Source: Moorena sp. SIOASIH (GTDB lineage: Bacteria; Cyanobacteriota; Cyanobacteriia; Cyanobacteriales; Coleofasciculaceae). Taken from it: 64,000 nt of DNA. The stretch covers positions 1,137,234 to 1,201,233 of the forward strand of contig NZ_JAAHIH010000004.1 of assembly GCF_010671925.1 (NCBI RefSeq), given 5' to 3'. Positions within the stretch are counted from its first letter, which is position 1, and each line of letters begins with the position of its first letter. Shown here in pieces: positions 48,721 through 57,678 of this stretch. A program made the translations under genes and the position numbers. The notes under the pieces are model-generated. The model was not told the DNA's origin and did not search any database. It saw only the letters and a program-made list of their open reading frames with translations.

Positions 48721-48968
48721 AAAAAATGCAAGGGATAATTCAAAGTTGTTACATTTATTTACAAATAATATTGGTTGTAATTTATGGACTCAAATCTGTG
48801 TATTTATTTTAGTTTTTTTGTGGTTATTTTAATCCTAATTTAATTGTAATAATTTTTGTTTACTACTCCCTACTCCCTACTCCCTGCTCCCTTTGTACAT
48901 CAATCCTATGTTTACATTTAAACTAAAAATGCTATAGCATAGTATCAATCATCATTTACAAACTAGTT
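48721..48968. other. AT-rich spacer with STRR
   Basis: AT-rich sequence with TACTCCC heptamers at 48862-48890. No gene. The last 60 bases match the sequence before the antitoxin gene at 12640. Confidence 0.5.
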
Positions 48969-49459
48969 ATGTTAACCCTTGATGAAATCGAAACAGCTAT
49001 TCGACAATTACCGAACAGCGAGATTCGAGAGCTGGCAGCCCGCTTACAACATTATTTAGATGATGCGCGATAATAGGTGGGATCAGCAGCTAGAATCTGA
49101 TCTAAAATCGGGAAAGCTAGACAGCCTTATTGCCAGAGCAGAAGCAGATATTGCTAGCAATCAAGTTAAGGAGCTTAATGAAATCCTTTACGACACCTGA
49201 TTTTTGGAAAACTATTTGATAAGCAGGTGCACAAAATTAATTACACATTTTCCAAAACTCAAAGCCTTAGGATGTAAGGGTTACAGAGATTGGTAGTAGG
49301 AAATTAATTTTGTTTAGGTGCTTACTACTCAGTTATCAAAAAAAACCTCAAACCCTACTCCCTACTCCCTGCTCCCTGCTCCCTGCTCCCTAGTCCCAAC
49401 GATTACTACTGGATTTGGATTGGCACACACGATGAGTATCAAAATCTTCTGAATAACTA
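48969..49459 (+). pseudogene. Dead copy of the 12640-13105 toxin-antitoxin module
   Basis: ATG 48969 starts MLTLDEIETAIRQLPNSEIR, nearly the same as the antitoxin at 12640. It is disrupted at DDAR*: GATGCGCGATAATAGGTGGG replaces GATTTAGATCATAAGTGGG. The rest of the antitoxin and the toxin start (MKSFTTPDFWKT) follow in separate frames. After the toxin's first 12 codons, about 190 bp of foreign sequence with heptamers replace the middle of the toxin. The end (NDYYWIWIGTHDEYQNLLNN) resumes at 49397. Both genes are inactive. Confidence 0.8.
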
Positions 49460-49604
49460 AGTTGTTGCCGATTTAAATTTGATACTACTCAGTTACAAAA
49501 AACGTCAAGCCCTATCTCACTGTTGCCTGTTGCCTAAAAAAAAAATAATCAATAATTTTGTCCATAATCCAATTAAAAATACTCTACTTATAGAGATGTA
49601 AATT
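49460..49604. other. Short AT-rich spacer
   Basis: Contains an A-run and the likely promoter of the hypothetical gene at 49605. No repeat family is recognised apart from a few TTGCCTG units. Confidence 0.3.
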
Positions 49605-50093
49605 ATGATTTTTCACCTATCTATTGCCGCCGATAATCCTTACCATGTAGGGAAGGTACTAGCAGAAATTTTTAAGGGAGATTGCATTGAATTTGCTCCT
49701 CACCCAGGAAGTTATATGACCTTAGCCTTTGATCAATATGGCACAGCTATTGAAGTTTATCCTAGGGGAACGGAATTAAAGCCTGGAACTCATAAACAAG
49801 AATTACAGTTTTTCAATAATGATGCTAGCTCCAAATTTACTGCTACTCATGCAGCCATTGCCGTTCCCTTGAATCAACAAGAAATTGAAAAAATTGGTGA
49901 GCGAGAACAATGGCGAGTTGTTCGCTGTAGCCGAAGAGGATTCTTTGACGTCATGGAATTTTGGATTGAAAACACTGTACTCCTAGAACTCCTAACACCA
50001 GAAATGGCGCACCAGTACACTCAAGTTATGGAACCTAAAAATTTAACCCAATTAATCGAGCAATTTAAAAGGGAAAAGGCAATTAAAAACTAA
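49605..50093 (+). CDS. Conserved hypothetical protein
   Basis: A 162-residue soluble protein: MIFHLSIAADNPYHVGKVLA, EIFKGDCIEFAPHPGSYMTL, then FDQYGTAIEVYPRGTELKPG and HAAIAVPLNQQEIEKIGERE with CSRRGFFDVMEFWIENTVLL. I believe it belongs to a conserved cyanobacterial family of unknown function; the N-terminal half has a glyoxalase/dioxygenase-like alternation (HxxIA...HAAIAVP), but I cannot place it firmly. No membrane helix. Complete and repeat-free. It stands upstream of the STAND gene but with palindromic repeats between. Confidence 0.7.
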   Translation: MIFHLSIAADNPYHVGKVLAEIFKGDCIEFAPHPGSYMTLAFDQYGTAIEVYPRGTELKPGTHKQELQFFNNDASSKFTATHAAIAVPLNQQEIEKIGEREQWRVVRCSRRGFFDVMEFWIENTVLLELLTPEMAHQYTQVMEPKNLTQLIEQFKREKAIKN

Positions 50094-50259
50094 AATAATA
50101 TTGATGTAGGGTGGGCAGTGCTTGAGCGATCGCATTAGTAAGCACTGCCCACCACGGAAATTAATCACTCCCTACTCCCTACTCCCTACTCCCTACTCCC
50201 TACTCCCTGCTCCCTTTGCTAAAGTTATATACTAAAACTATCAATCATCTCCTTCAACT
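50094..50259. repeat. GGGTGGGCAGTG palindrome and STRR
   Basis: GGGTGGGCAGTGCTTGAGCG with GTAAGCACTGCCCACC (50107-50152), then TACTCCC heptamers (50167-50215). Confidence 0.7.
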
Positions 50260-50424
50260 ATGGAATCATTCGCTGCTGCCGTTTTCGCTATTGCTACTGT
50301 GCTCGCCACTAAAGCTCTAGAAAAAACTGGAGAAAATGTCGGGCAAGTTGTTTGGGACAATACTAACCAGTTTGTAGAATCCCTCAGAAACCAGTCTCCA
50401 GATACAGTAACTGCGTTCGCGTAG
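50260..50424 (+). pseudogene. Severed N-terminal piece of the STAND protein
   Basis: ATG 50260 starts MESFAAAVFAIATVLATKAL, EKTGENVGQVVWDNTNQFVE, then SLRNQSPDTVTAFA and a stop at 50422-50424. Many cyanobacterial NB-ARC proteins begin with such a hydrophobic helix plus KALEKTGE. The stop lies inside a HIP-type palindrome (GCGTTCGCGTAGCGTAGCCC with GGGCTAATCGC, 50413-50447). The sequence PLDYAKVVLQVEAAAKQNPE, read through the GTG at 50480, continues what should have followed. The N-terminal effector or anchor is thus separated from the NTPase frame. Confidence 0.65.
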
Positions 50425-50479
50425 CGTAGCCCTTCGGGCTAATCGCAAAGCCCCATAGCAACCTCTTGATTATGCCAAA

Positions 50480-53400
50480 GTGGTATTGCAGGTAGAAGCA
50501 GCAGCGAAGCAAAATCCCGAAGTTGCCCAAGCTATGGAGCGTTTAGTGACTACTGTTGATGCTCAAGCTTTGCCTAATTTAGAGCCAATTCTTCAAGAGA
50601 TTACCAAAGTCGTGGAATCCCACCAAGCTACTGTTGAGAATTACAACATTGAGAATGTGAATAACCAAACTCGATTCAATCAAGCTCCTCCACTACCTCC
50701 TTATTATGTGGAACGCCCGGAAGTAAGCGAACAACTAAAACAAATCCTTTTATCGGAAGAAACTGCTAAAGCTGGCACCTTAGTGGTTAGTGCCATCTAT
50801 GGTTTAGGAGGAATTGGGAAATCCACCATTACTGCAGCTTTAGCCCATGACGAGGAGGTTCAATCTCATTTTACTGATGGGATTTTTTGGGCAACCTTAG
50901 GTCAGCAACCTGATATTTTATCTGTTCTGAGTACGTGGATACAGCAATTAGGAGATTATGATTTTAAACCGATTAACACTGAGGCCGCTTCTTTACAACT
51001 AAAAACATTATTCTCCGATAAGAAAGCGTTGCTAGTTGTCGATGATGTTTGGCATCCTGACCATGTTGAACCCTTTCGAGTCGCTGGGGATGGCTGTCGG
51101 GTTTTAGTGACTACCAGAGAAGCTCTAATTAAAGATGCGATTCCCTATGATTTGGACGTAATGAATCCTAATCAATCCTTGGAGTTATTAACCTCTTGTT
51201 TAAACAACGAGTTAAATAATCAAGAACTGGAATATGCTCAAACATTAGCAAAAACTGTCGGCTACTTACCCCTAGCATTAGAATTAGCTGCTGCCCAAGT
51301 TAGGGATGGCATCTCTTGGCAAGAGTTACTGGGTGAGTTAGAAGATTTAATTGTTGGTGTAGAAGCTTTGGATCGATTGAAAGCAGAGGAAGAGCCAAGT
51401 GACGCTAAGCGCAAAAACTACAGTCTAGTGGCTTCCTTTAATCTCAGTTTAAAGGGATTATCCGACGACGAGAGGTTGAAAAACTTTGCTTGGTTAGGGA
51501 TACTGCCCGAGGATGTTACCATTACTGAAACCATGGCGACTACCTTATGGGATTGTAATTTAGTTGAAGCCAAAGATACGTTAAGGTACTTACGACAAAA
51601 AGCCTTATTACTACCAGGGTTATCTACTACACCAGAAACTAACTATCGCCTCCATGACCTGTTACATGATTTAGCCCGTCGTCTGGTTCAACCAGAGCTA
51701 GGATTATCAATTACCGAAGCCCATCAACAATTATTAGAACGTTATCAAACTAAGACCGATTTGGGATTATGGCATACTTTACCCGATGATGGTTACATCT
51801 ATAATCACTTAACCTGGCACCTAGAAAAAGCCCAAAAAATTAAGGACATTCATCAACTCCTGAAAGAAGAAACTCCAGCAGGGGATAACGGTTGGTATTG
51901 GCAGTGTGAGAGACATGCAAAAACTGCTAATTTCATCAAGGATGTATCGAAAGCTTGGGCAATAGCAGCAGATAATTTTACAGAAAATCCTACAGAATCG
52001 ATTAGTTTACAGTGTCGGTATGCTCTGATTACGACATCTCTCAATAGCTTGGCTGGAAATATTTCTCCAGAGTTAATGGCAGCATTAGTTAAGAACAAAA
52101 TTTGGACGCCAGCCCAGGCACTAGCTTATGTGCGACAGAGGAAAGATTCTTTTGGTCAAGCAAAGAGCTTGGAGGCAATTAGTGAGTATCTTCCCCCTTC
52201 TTTATTACCGGAAGCCTTAGATTGCGCCAGAGGGATTTCGGATGAATACTCCCGAGCCGATGCCTTAGAAACCTTAGCCCCCCACTTACCCGATCTGTTG
52301 TTACTCCAAGCCTTAGATTGCGCCAGAGGGATTTCGGATGAAAAAGACCGAGCAAAAGCCTTAGTCGCCTTAGCCCCCCACTTACCGGATGTGTTACCCC
52401 AAGCCTTAGATTGCGCCAGAGGGATTTCCGATGAGAAAGACCGAGCCGATGCCTTAGTGGCCTTAGCCCCCTACTTACCCGATGTGTTGTTACCCAAAGC
52501 CTTAGATTGCGCCAGAGGGATTAAGTATGAATACTACCGAGCCGATGCCTTAGTCGCCTTAGCCCCCCACTTACCGGATGTGTTACCTCAAGCCTTAGAT
52601 TGCGCCAGAGGGATTAAGTATGAATACTACCGAGCTAATGCCTTAGTCGCCTTAGCCCCCCACTTACCGGAAGTGTTACCTCAAGCCTTAGATTGCGCCA
52701 GAGGGATTAAGTCTGAATCTTCCCGAGCATTAGCCTTAATCGGCTTAGCCCCCCACTGCCCGGAAGTGTTACCAGAAGCCTTAGATTGCGCCAGAGGGAT
52801 TGAGTCTGAATTTCACCGAGCTAATACCTTAGCCGCCTTAGCCCCCCACTTACCCGATCTGTTGTTACCTCAAGCCTTAGATTGCGCCAGAGGGATTGAG
52901 TCTGAATTCTCCCGAGCTAATGCCTTAGCCGCCTTAGCCCCCCACTTACCCGATCTGTTGTTACCTCAAGCCTTAGATTGCGCCAGAGGGATTGAGTCTG
53001 AATTTCACCGAGCTAATACCTTAGAAGCCTTAGCCCCCCACTTACCCGATGTGTTGTTATCCCAAGCCTTAGATTGCGCCAGAGGGATTGAGTTTGAATA
53101 CTCTCGAGCATTAATCTTAGTCGCCTTAGCCTCCCACTTGCCCGATGTGTTGCCAGAAGCCTTAGATTACGCCAGAGGCATTAAGTCTGAAGAAGGCCGA
53201 GCCGATGCCTTAGTCGCCTTAGCCCCCCACTTACCGGAAGTGTTACCTCAAGCCTTAGATTGCGCCAGAGGGATTTCCGATGAAAGATACCGAGCTAATG
53301 CCTTAGTCGCCTTAGCCCCCCACTTACCGGAAGTGTTACCTCAAGCCTTAGATTGCGCCAGAGGGATTAAGTATGAATACGACCGAGCATTACCCTTAAT

Positions 53401-54550
53401 CGGCTTAGCCCCCCACTGCCCGGAAGTGTTACCAGAAGCCTTAGATTGCGCCAGAGCCATTCGGAATGAAGAAAACCGAGCCGATGCCTTAGTCGCCTTA
53501 GCCCCCCACTTACCGGATGTGTTGTTACCCCAAGCCTTAGATTGCGCCAGAGGGATTTCCGATGAAAGATACCGAGCTAATGCCTTACGAGCCTTAGCCC
53601 CCCACTTACCCCAAGTGTGGCCAGAAGCCTTAGATTGCGCCAGAGGGATTTCCAATGAATTCCACCGAGCCGATGCCTTAGTCGCCTTAGCCCCCCACTT
53701 CCCCGATGTGTTGTTACCCAAAGCCTTAGATTGCGCCAGAGGGATTGAGTCTGAATTCCACCGAGCCGATGCCTTAGTCGCCTTAGCCCCCCACTTACCA
53801 AATGTGTTGTTACCCCAAGCCTTAGATTGCGCCAGAGGGATTTCCAATGAATACCACCGAGCCAGAGCCTTAGTAGCCTTAGTCCCCCACTTACCCGATC
53901 TGTTACCAGAAGCCTTAGATTGCGCCAGAGGGATTTCCGATGAATCAGAACGAGCCTATGCCTTAACAGCCTTAGCCCCCCACTTAACCGATGTGTTGTT
54001 ACCCCAAGCCTTAGATTGCGCCAGAGGGATTTCGTCTGAATACTGGCGAGCATTCGCCTTAATCGGCTTAGCCCCCCACTTACCCGATCTGTTACCGGAA
54101 GCCTTAGATTGCGCCATAGGGCTTGGGTATGAACCCCACCGAGCCGAGGCCGTAATTGCCTTAGCCCCCCACTTACCCGATGTGTTGTTACCCAAAGCCT
54201 TAGATTGCGCCATAGGGATTTCCCATGAATCCAAAGGAGCCTATGCCTTAGAAGCCTTAGCCCCCCACTTACCCGATGTGTTGTTACCCAAAGCCTTAGA
54301 TTGCGCCAGAGGGATTGGGTCTGAATACCGGCGAGCCAAAGTATTACAGAACTTGATCAAGACCTTAACTCCTTCGTCAGTTGATTTTCCTCTTTGGCAA
54401 CAAATTCTTGATTGTTTAGCTAGTCTAAAACGTGCCGATTTTCTTAAGAATCTTCCTCAATTAGCTCCTTTAATCATCAAGTTTGGGGGTATTGAAGCCC
54501 TAAGAGAAACGGTGGCAGGGGTTGAAGATGTTAGCGGATGGTGGAAGTAG
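50480..54550 (+). CDS. STAND/NB-ARC NTPase with 23 near-identical helical repeats
   Basis: A 1356-residue protein from GTG 50480. NB-ARC part: Walker A IYGLGGIGKSTITAAL (about residues 107-122), Walker B KKALLVVDDVW, sensor GCRVLVTTRE and GYLPLALELAAAQV. A winged-helix-like region follows (YRLHDLLHDLARRLVQ). From about residue 575 to 1290 there are 23 repeats of 31-32 residues, consensus QALDCARGISDExxRA with NALVALAPHLPDVLP. The repeats form a solenoid likely to sense a ligand. Such NTPases act in signalling and antiphage defence. Repeat DNA units are nearly identical, so the array can expand or shrink. The N-terminal segment is cut off upstream; GTG may restart translation, otherwise the gene is inactive. 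Confidence 0.82.
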   Translation: MVLQVEAAAKQNPEVAQAMERLVTTVDAQALPNLEPILQEITKVVESHQATVENYNIENVNNQTRFNQAPPLPPYYVERPEVSEQLKQILLSEETAKAGTLVVSAIYGLGGIGKSTITAALAHDEEVQSHFTDGIFWATLGQQPDILSVLSTWIQQLGDYDFKPINTEAASLQLKTLFSDKKALLVVDDVWHPDHVEPFRVAGDGCRVLVTTREALIKDAIPYDLDVMNPNQSLELLTSCLNNELNNQELEYAQTLAKTVGYLPLALELAAAQVRDGISWQELLGELEDLIVGVEALDRLKAEEEPSDAKRKNYSLVASFNLSLKGLSDDERLKNFAWLGILPEDVTITETMATTLWDCNLVEAKDTLRYLRQKALLLPGLSTTPETNYRLHDLLHDLARRLVQPELGLSITEAHQQLLERYQTKTDLGLWHTLPDDGYIYNHLTWHLEKAQKIKDIHQLLKEETPAGDNGWYWQCERHAKTANFIKDVSKAWAIAADNFTENPTESISLQCRYALITTSLNSLAGNISPELMAALVKNKIWTPAQALAYVRQRKDSFGQAKSLEAISEYLPPSLLPEALDCARGISDEYSRADALETLAPHLPDLLLLQALDCARGISDEKDRAKALVALAPHLPDVLPQALDCARGISDEKDRADALVALAPYLPDVLLPKALDCARGIKYEYYRADALVALAPHLPDVLPQALDCARGIKYEYYRANALVALAPHLPEVLPQALDCARGIKSESSRALALIGLAPHCPEVLPEALDCARGIESEFHRANTLAALAPHLPDLLLPQALDCARGIESEFSRANALAALAPHLPDLLLPQALDCARGIESEFHRANTLEALAPHLPDVLLSQALDCARGIEFEYSRALILVALASHLPDVLPEALDYARGIKSEEGRADALVALAPHLPEVLPQALDCARGISDERYRANALVALAPHLPEVLPQALDCARGIKYEYDRALPLIGLAPHCPEVLPEALDCARAIRNEENRADALVALAPHLPDVLLPQALDCARGISDERYRANALRALAPHLPQVWPEALDCARGISNEFHRADALVALAPHFPDVLLPKALDCARGIESEFHRADALVALAPHLPNVLLPQALDCARGISNEYHRARALVALVPHLPDLLPEALDCARGISDESERAYALTALAPHLTDVLLPQALDCARGISSEYWRAFALIGLAPHLPDLLPEALDCAIGLGYEPHRAEAVIALAPHLPDVLLPKALDCAIGISHESKGAYALEALAPHLPDVLLPKALDCARGIGSEYRRAKVLQNLIKTLTPSSVDFPLWQQILDCLASLKRADFLKNLPQLAPLIIKFGGIEALRETVAGVEDVSGWWK
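52206..54340. repeat. 93-99-bp coding minisatellite in the STAND gene
   Basis: Twenty-three units, each with the invariant GCCTTAGATTGCGCCAGAGG and TTAGCCCCCCACTTACC. Sequence differences gather in the eight to ten codons after ARGI. Long minus-strand frames in this array (53341-54234) are compositional shadows. Confidence 0.9.
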
Positions 54551-54640
54551 GGAATTTAGAATTTAGAATGAAGAATGAAGAATGAAGAATGAAGAATGAA
54601 GAATGAAGAATGAAGAATGAAGAATTTAGAATTCGGTAGC
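54551..54640. repeat. STRR array (GAATGAA, GAATTTA)
   Basis: GAATGAA heptamers between short GAATTTA units right after the STAND gene. Confidence 0.8.
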
Positions 54641-54702
54641 CAGTATTGGGACAGTCTGTCCCGTAACTGTTCATAATTAACCAATTCATTATCAGTGTAG
54701 CT

Positions 54703-54837
54703 ATGAGTGTAGTTATCCCTGACGATATTGTCCAAGCTAGCCAAATGACTGAGGAGAAATTCAAAATTGAAATTGCCCTGATGCTCTATAAACAAGACAA
54801 AATTAGCAGTGGCAAAGTCGGTTTTTGTACTCTTTAA
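54703..54837 (+). pseudogene. UPF0175-type antitoxin, truncated
   Basis: MSVVIPDDIVQASQMTEEKF, KIEIALMLYKQDKISSGKVG and then FCTL and a stop. The start matches UPF0175 proteins (IPDDIVxAxxMTExELKxEIAxxLYxxxKISxGKA), which are antitoxin-like and normally run to about 75-90 residues. The conserved C-terminal ARKLAGM-type segment is missing, replaced after GKVG. The stop overlaps the end of the HicB-like pseudogene on the other strand, which may mark the breakpoint. Confidence 0.65.
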
Positions 54838-55049
54838 TTAAACGGTTATTTTTGAATAATTTAATAAAGGTAACTCTTTCCCTCTAGCTTGGTAATCTTC
54901 TACCAAAAGCTCTAACACGTCTTTAGCATGAGAGCCTCTTCGTAGCTGCTGCCATGGGTATGAGCATAGGGACCAAATTCTGGCAAACTAGCAATGTAGG
55001 TTTGGTCTTGCTCTGACCATTGAATTAAGATACTATAGTGGTTTTTCAT
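54838..55049 (-). pseudogene. HicB-like antitoxin, frameshifted
   Basis: Minus strand from ATG 55049: MKNHYSILIQWSEQDQTYIA, SLPEFGPYAHTHGSSYEEAL, then a stop in the frame after MLKTC. One frame over, the sequence resumes KDVLELLVEDYQARGKELPL with LNYSKITV and a TAA at 54838. A one-base loss near 54925 explains it. It is the same HicB type as the fragment at 5495. No HicA partner is present. Confidence 0.7.
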
Positions 55050-55607
55050 CTATATTTATTTCTGTAAATTCTCTAAGTTTATGACTACATTTTTAACAGC
55101 TTTTTATTGGTATCTATAGCGGTTATAAATTAGGTAATGTACAGAGTTTCTGGTTTTATGCAACAGGGAGGATGGAACAGGTAATAGGGAATATAAAAGA
55201 GGAAACAGGGCAAAAATTTTGTGTACCTCATTAGGATCAAAACCGCTATATTTCTTAATGGTTGAGGTATAAAAATCTGGTTTTTAGGGAGTCGGCAACA
55301 AAAATTATCACTATTTCGACAGGGATTGCTATAGTGCGATCGCTCCCCCAATTTGTTATAATTATAACTATAGCAATTCTACGACTTGTGAGGTACAAAT
55401 GTCTGGGTTTTAGGGAGCAGAGAATAGGAAAGAGGGAAGAGGGAAAACAATCCTGTGTACCTGATAGTTATGCAAACCGCCGTAATTTATGGGTATTATA
55501 AATTAATTTTGATAATTATTGTTACCTACTCCCTACTCCCTACTCCCTACTCCCTACTCCCTGTTCCCTTTGTTATATACTAATAGAGTCACTCTCTTGA
55601 ACCCATC
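55050..55607. repeat. Two TATAGC-family repeats and STRR
   Basis: TATAGC units at 55115-55250 (TATAGCGGTTATAAATTAGG ... AGGATCAAAACCGCTATA) and 55379-55485, a CTATAGCAATCC half-palindrome between (55302-55346), and CTACTCC heptamers (55523-55566). No gene is seen. The arrays right before the Uma2 start match those before the broken Uma2 at 4905. Confidence 0.7.
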
Positions 55608-56168
55608 ATGATTGCTGATAAAAGTCCAAATTACATTTCAAAAGAAAACTATCTATCCCAAGAAGACGAAAGTCCCATCAAACACGAGTATATTGATGGA
55701 GAAATCTATGCCATGGCTGGAGCCAGTGATGCCCATGTTACAATTGCCCTCAATCTGGCTTCAGCCTTAAGAAATCATGTAAGAGGCACTGGTTGTCGGG
55801 TTTATATAGCAGATATGAAAGCGTATATTGAAGCCGCCAATAGTTATTACTATCCTGATGTTATGGTGACTTGCGATACCAGAGATAAAGAATTGACCAA
55901 TTATAAAAAATATCCGTGTTTAATTGTCGAAGTCTTATCTCCGAAAACCGAAGCCTTTGACCGGGGTGACAAATTTTATGACTATCAAAAATTAGACACA
56001 TTGGTCGAATATGTCCTAATTAGCCAAGACCATCAACGTCTAGACTGCTTTCGCCGTAATGCCCAGGGAATTTGGACATTACAATTTTATGATCCAGGTA
56101 CTGAAATTAACCTAGAAAGTGTAGATTTTCGTAGCAGTATTGAGGCTTTGTATGAAGATGTCACGTAA
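55608..56168 (+). CDS. Uma2 family nuclease, intact paralogue of the 4905 pseudogene
   Basis: A 186-residue Uma2 protein: MIADKSPNYISKENYLSQED, IKHEYIDGEIYAMAGASDAH, then AANSYYYPDVMVTCDTRDKE, YPCLIVEVLSPKTEAFDRGD and LVEYVLISQDHQRLDCFRRN. Core residues of the PD-(D/E)XK-like fold (E in KHEYIDG, PDVMV Asp, IVEVLSP Glu) are all present. Its function is unproven. This copy lets one place the 8-base deletion in the 4905-5457 copy. GTCAGCG-type heptamers follow the stop. Confidence 0.87.
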   Translation: MIADKSPNYISKENYLSQEDESPIKHEYIDGEIYAMAGASDAHVTIALNLASALRNHVRGTGCRVYIADMKAYIEAANSYYYPDVMVTCDTRDKELTNYKKYPCLIVEVLSPKTEAFDRGDKFYDYQKLDTLVEYVLISQDHQRLDCFRRNAQGIWTLQFYDPGTEINLESVDFRSSIEALYEDVT

Positions 56169-56522
56169 GCGGTCAGCGCTCAGCAGTCAGCAGTTAGCTT
56201 AAGCTGGTTTTCATTTAAATTCTATTGTTATGACAGCATTACAAAATTGATAATCCTAGGGTGGGCAGTGCCTAGTAATGGGATTGGCCTTTCGGCCACG
56301 CTACGCGAACGCTAGCTATTATTATTGGTTTCAATCACTGCCCACCCTACCTAACTATGAAATTAAATAAAGAGCAACTTATCAGGTAATAGCTAACGGC
56401 TAAACTAAGGAAAAACCTAACAATAAATTAAATATAATTTAGTGAAAAAATTGTCAAAATAAATAGTTGTAAATAAATGTAAAAATAATTATTTAGCCCT
56501 GGCATTTTTTCTAGAATTTATG
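56169..56522. repeat. GGGTGGGCAGTG palindrome spacer
   Basis: GGGTGGGCAGTGCCTAGTAA ... TCAATCACTGCCCACCCTAC (56260-56348) with a HIP-type palindrome nested in it (GGCCTTTCGGCCACGCTACG). The remaining 170 bp are AT-rich without a gene. Confidence 0.65.
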
Positions 56523-56626
56523 TATAGTATAGAAAGTAAAGACGGATACTAATAACCGCGCTGGATATGCCCGTTAACCATCCCCAGCGCGGCTTTCCTC
56601 CCACCTAAATAGGAGCTACTTCCATC
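56523..56626 (+). promoter_or_regulatory. Conserved hairpin leader before a small peptide (copy 2)
   Basis: A TATAGTATAGAAAGT -10-like stretch, GGATACTAATAACCGCGCTG, a 9-bp stem CCGCGCTGG/CCAGCGCGG (56555-56563 and 56584-56592), TTTCCTCCCA, and AGGAG before the ATG at 56627. The CCTCC could pair with AGGAG, which would hide the ribosome binding site. The same arrangement at 48604-48720 shows that it is a conserved unit. Confidence 0.55.
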
Positions 56627-56725
56627 ATGGCATCAAAAAATCACGATTATCTATCCTGCCCTGGAATGGGCAGTGGAATGGGCAGTGGAATGGGCATCTT
56701 GGTGGAACTGGCATCTTGCCAGTGA
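56627..56725 (+). CDS. Small peptide of unknown function, tail rewritten by repeat
   Basis: A 32-residue frame with a good AGGAG. The first part, MASKNHDYLSCPG, parallels the frame at the other leader copy (K-Y-H-D-H-Q-S-W-L-G when read in the matching frame). The rest, GMGSGMGSGMGILVELASC, is encoded by the GGAATGGGCATCTTGCC repeat. The original peptide is lost in both copies, so its function cannot be inferred. A short regulatory or modified peptide are both possible. Confidence 0.3.
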   Translation: MASKNHDYLSCPGMGSGMGSGMGILVELASCQ

Positions 56726-56935
56726 CCGGAATGGGCATCTTGCCAGTGACCGGAATAGGCATCTGTGGAATGGGCATCTGTGGAATGGGCATCTTGGTGG
56801 AACTGGCATCTTGCCAGTGACCGGAATGGGCATCTTGCTGTGGAACTGGCATCTTGCCAGTGACCGGAATGGGCATCTGTGGAATGGGCATCTTGGTGGA
56901 ACTGGCATCTTGCCAGTGACAATTTCCCGACGGGC
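56660..56935. repeat. GGAATGGGCATCTTGCCAGTGACC repeat cluster
   Basis: About ten units made from GGAATGGGCATCTTG and CCAGTGACC with GGTGGAACTGGCATC variants. It is the same family as at 9525-9700 and 59815-59875. Open frames across it are compositional. Confidence 0.8.
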
Positions 56936-57678
56936 TGTTCCAACCAGGCGCGAAGAGGCGGAAAATCAGGGCAAGCCTTGTGGTGGTGCGTTACGGGGCT
57001 ACTGGCTACGAAGTTGAATATGATGGCAAGGCGCGCCCCTAACGCACCCTAAGCACTGAATGCGATGGCCTTTCGGCCACCCTAAGCGATTGGCCGTAGG
57101 CCACGCTACGCGATCGCAAACTGCTGAAACCTAACCAGATTTGATGTAATATTTCCCCTATTACAAATTTAAGTGCTTATGGGTGGAATAATGCAAAACT
57201 CCCCTTTGAATTAAGAATTTAGAATGCCCGAATTTAGAATTTGGAATTCTACATTCTGCATTCTACATTCTGCATTCTGACAGACAACCTTGGCCAAAAG
57301 GCCACGCAATCGCGTTCAACCTGTAACCTACCCTACGGGAACGCCAAAGGCGAACAACCAAATAACCTTCAACCCACCCGACTCAAACCCCTTGGGCGAA
57401 CAACCTTAAAAAAAAAATGGATAAATTCATCTAATATTCATATAAATTTAATCTATTTTTGAATAAAATTCAGGAATATTGAAAGACTAGTTATAGTCTC
57501 TATCGGGACTATTATAATGTCTGGATTTTCGGTATGATTATTTTTAATTAAGCAACGAAAAATTCTTCAGTTTTGTCAAAGGTATTGTAGGATGTAGTTT
57601 GGAATAAAACCCTAAACTACCAAGGCTTTTTTTGATCTGTTAGTGCTTGTTGAACTGTAGCAACACGACTACCTCACT
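56936..57678. repeat. Repeat spacer upstream of the PBP4-type gene
   Basis: GGTGCGTTACGGGGCTACTG paired with GGCGCGCCCCTAACGCACC (56982-57049), HIP-type palindromes (57064-57115), ATTCTGC/ATTCTAC heptamers (57245-57280), a GTTCAACC block related to the purL/cruP repeat (57313-57405), then AT-rich sequence. No gene is seen. Confidence 0.6.

Noticed and set aside
53341..54234. Long minus-strand frames within the STAND gene
   Set aside because: They are antisense shadows of the 93-99-bp coding minisatellite with the same codon in every unit.
56625..57017. Four overlapping frames rich in Met, Pro, Cys and His
   Set aside because: All are translations of the GGAATGGGCATCTTGCC repeat cluster.
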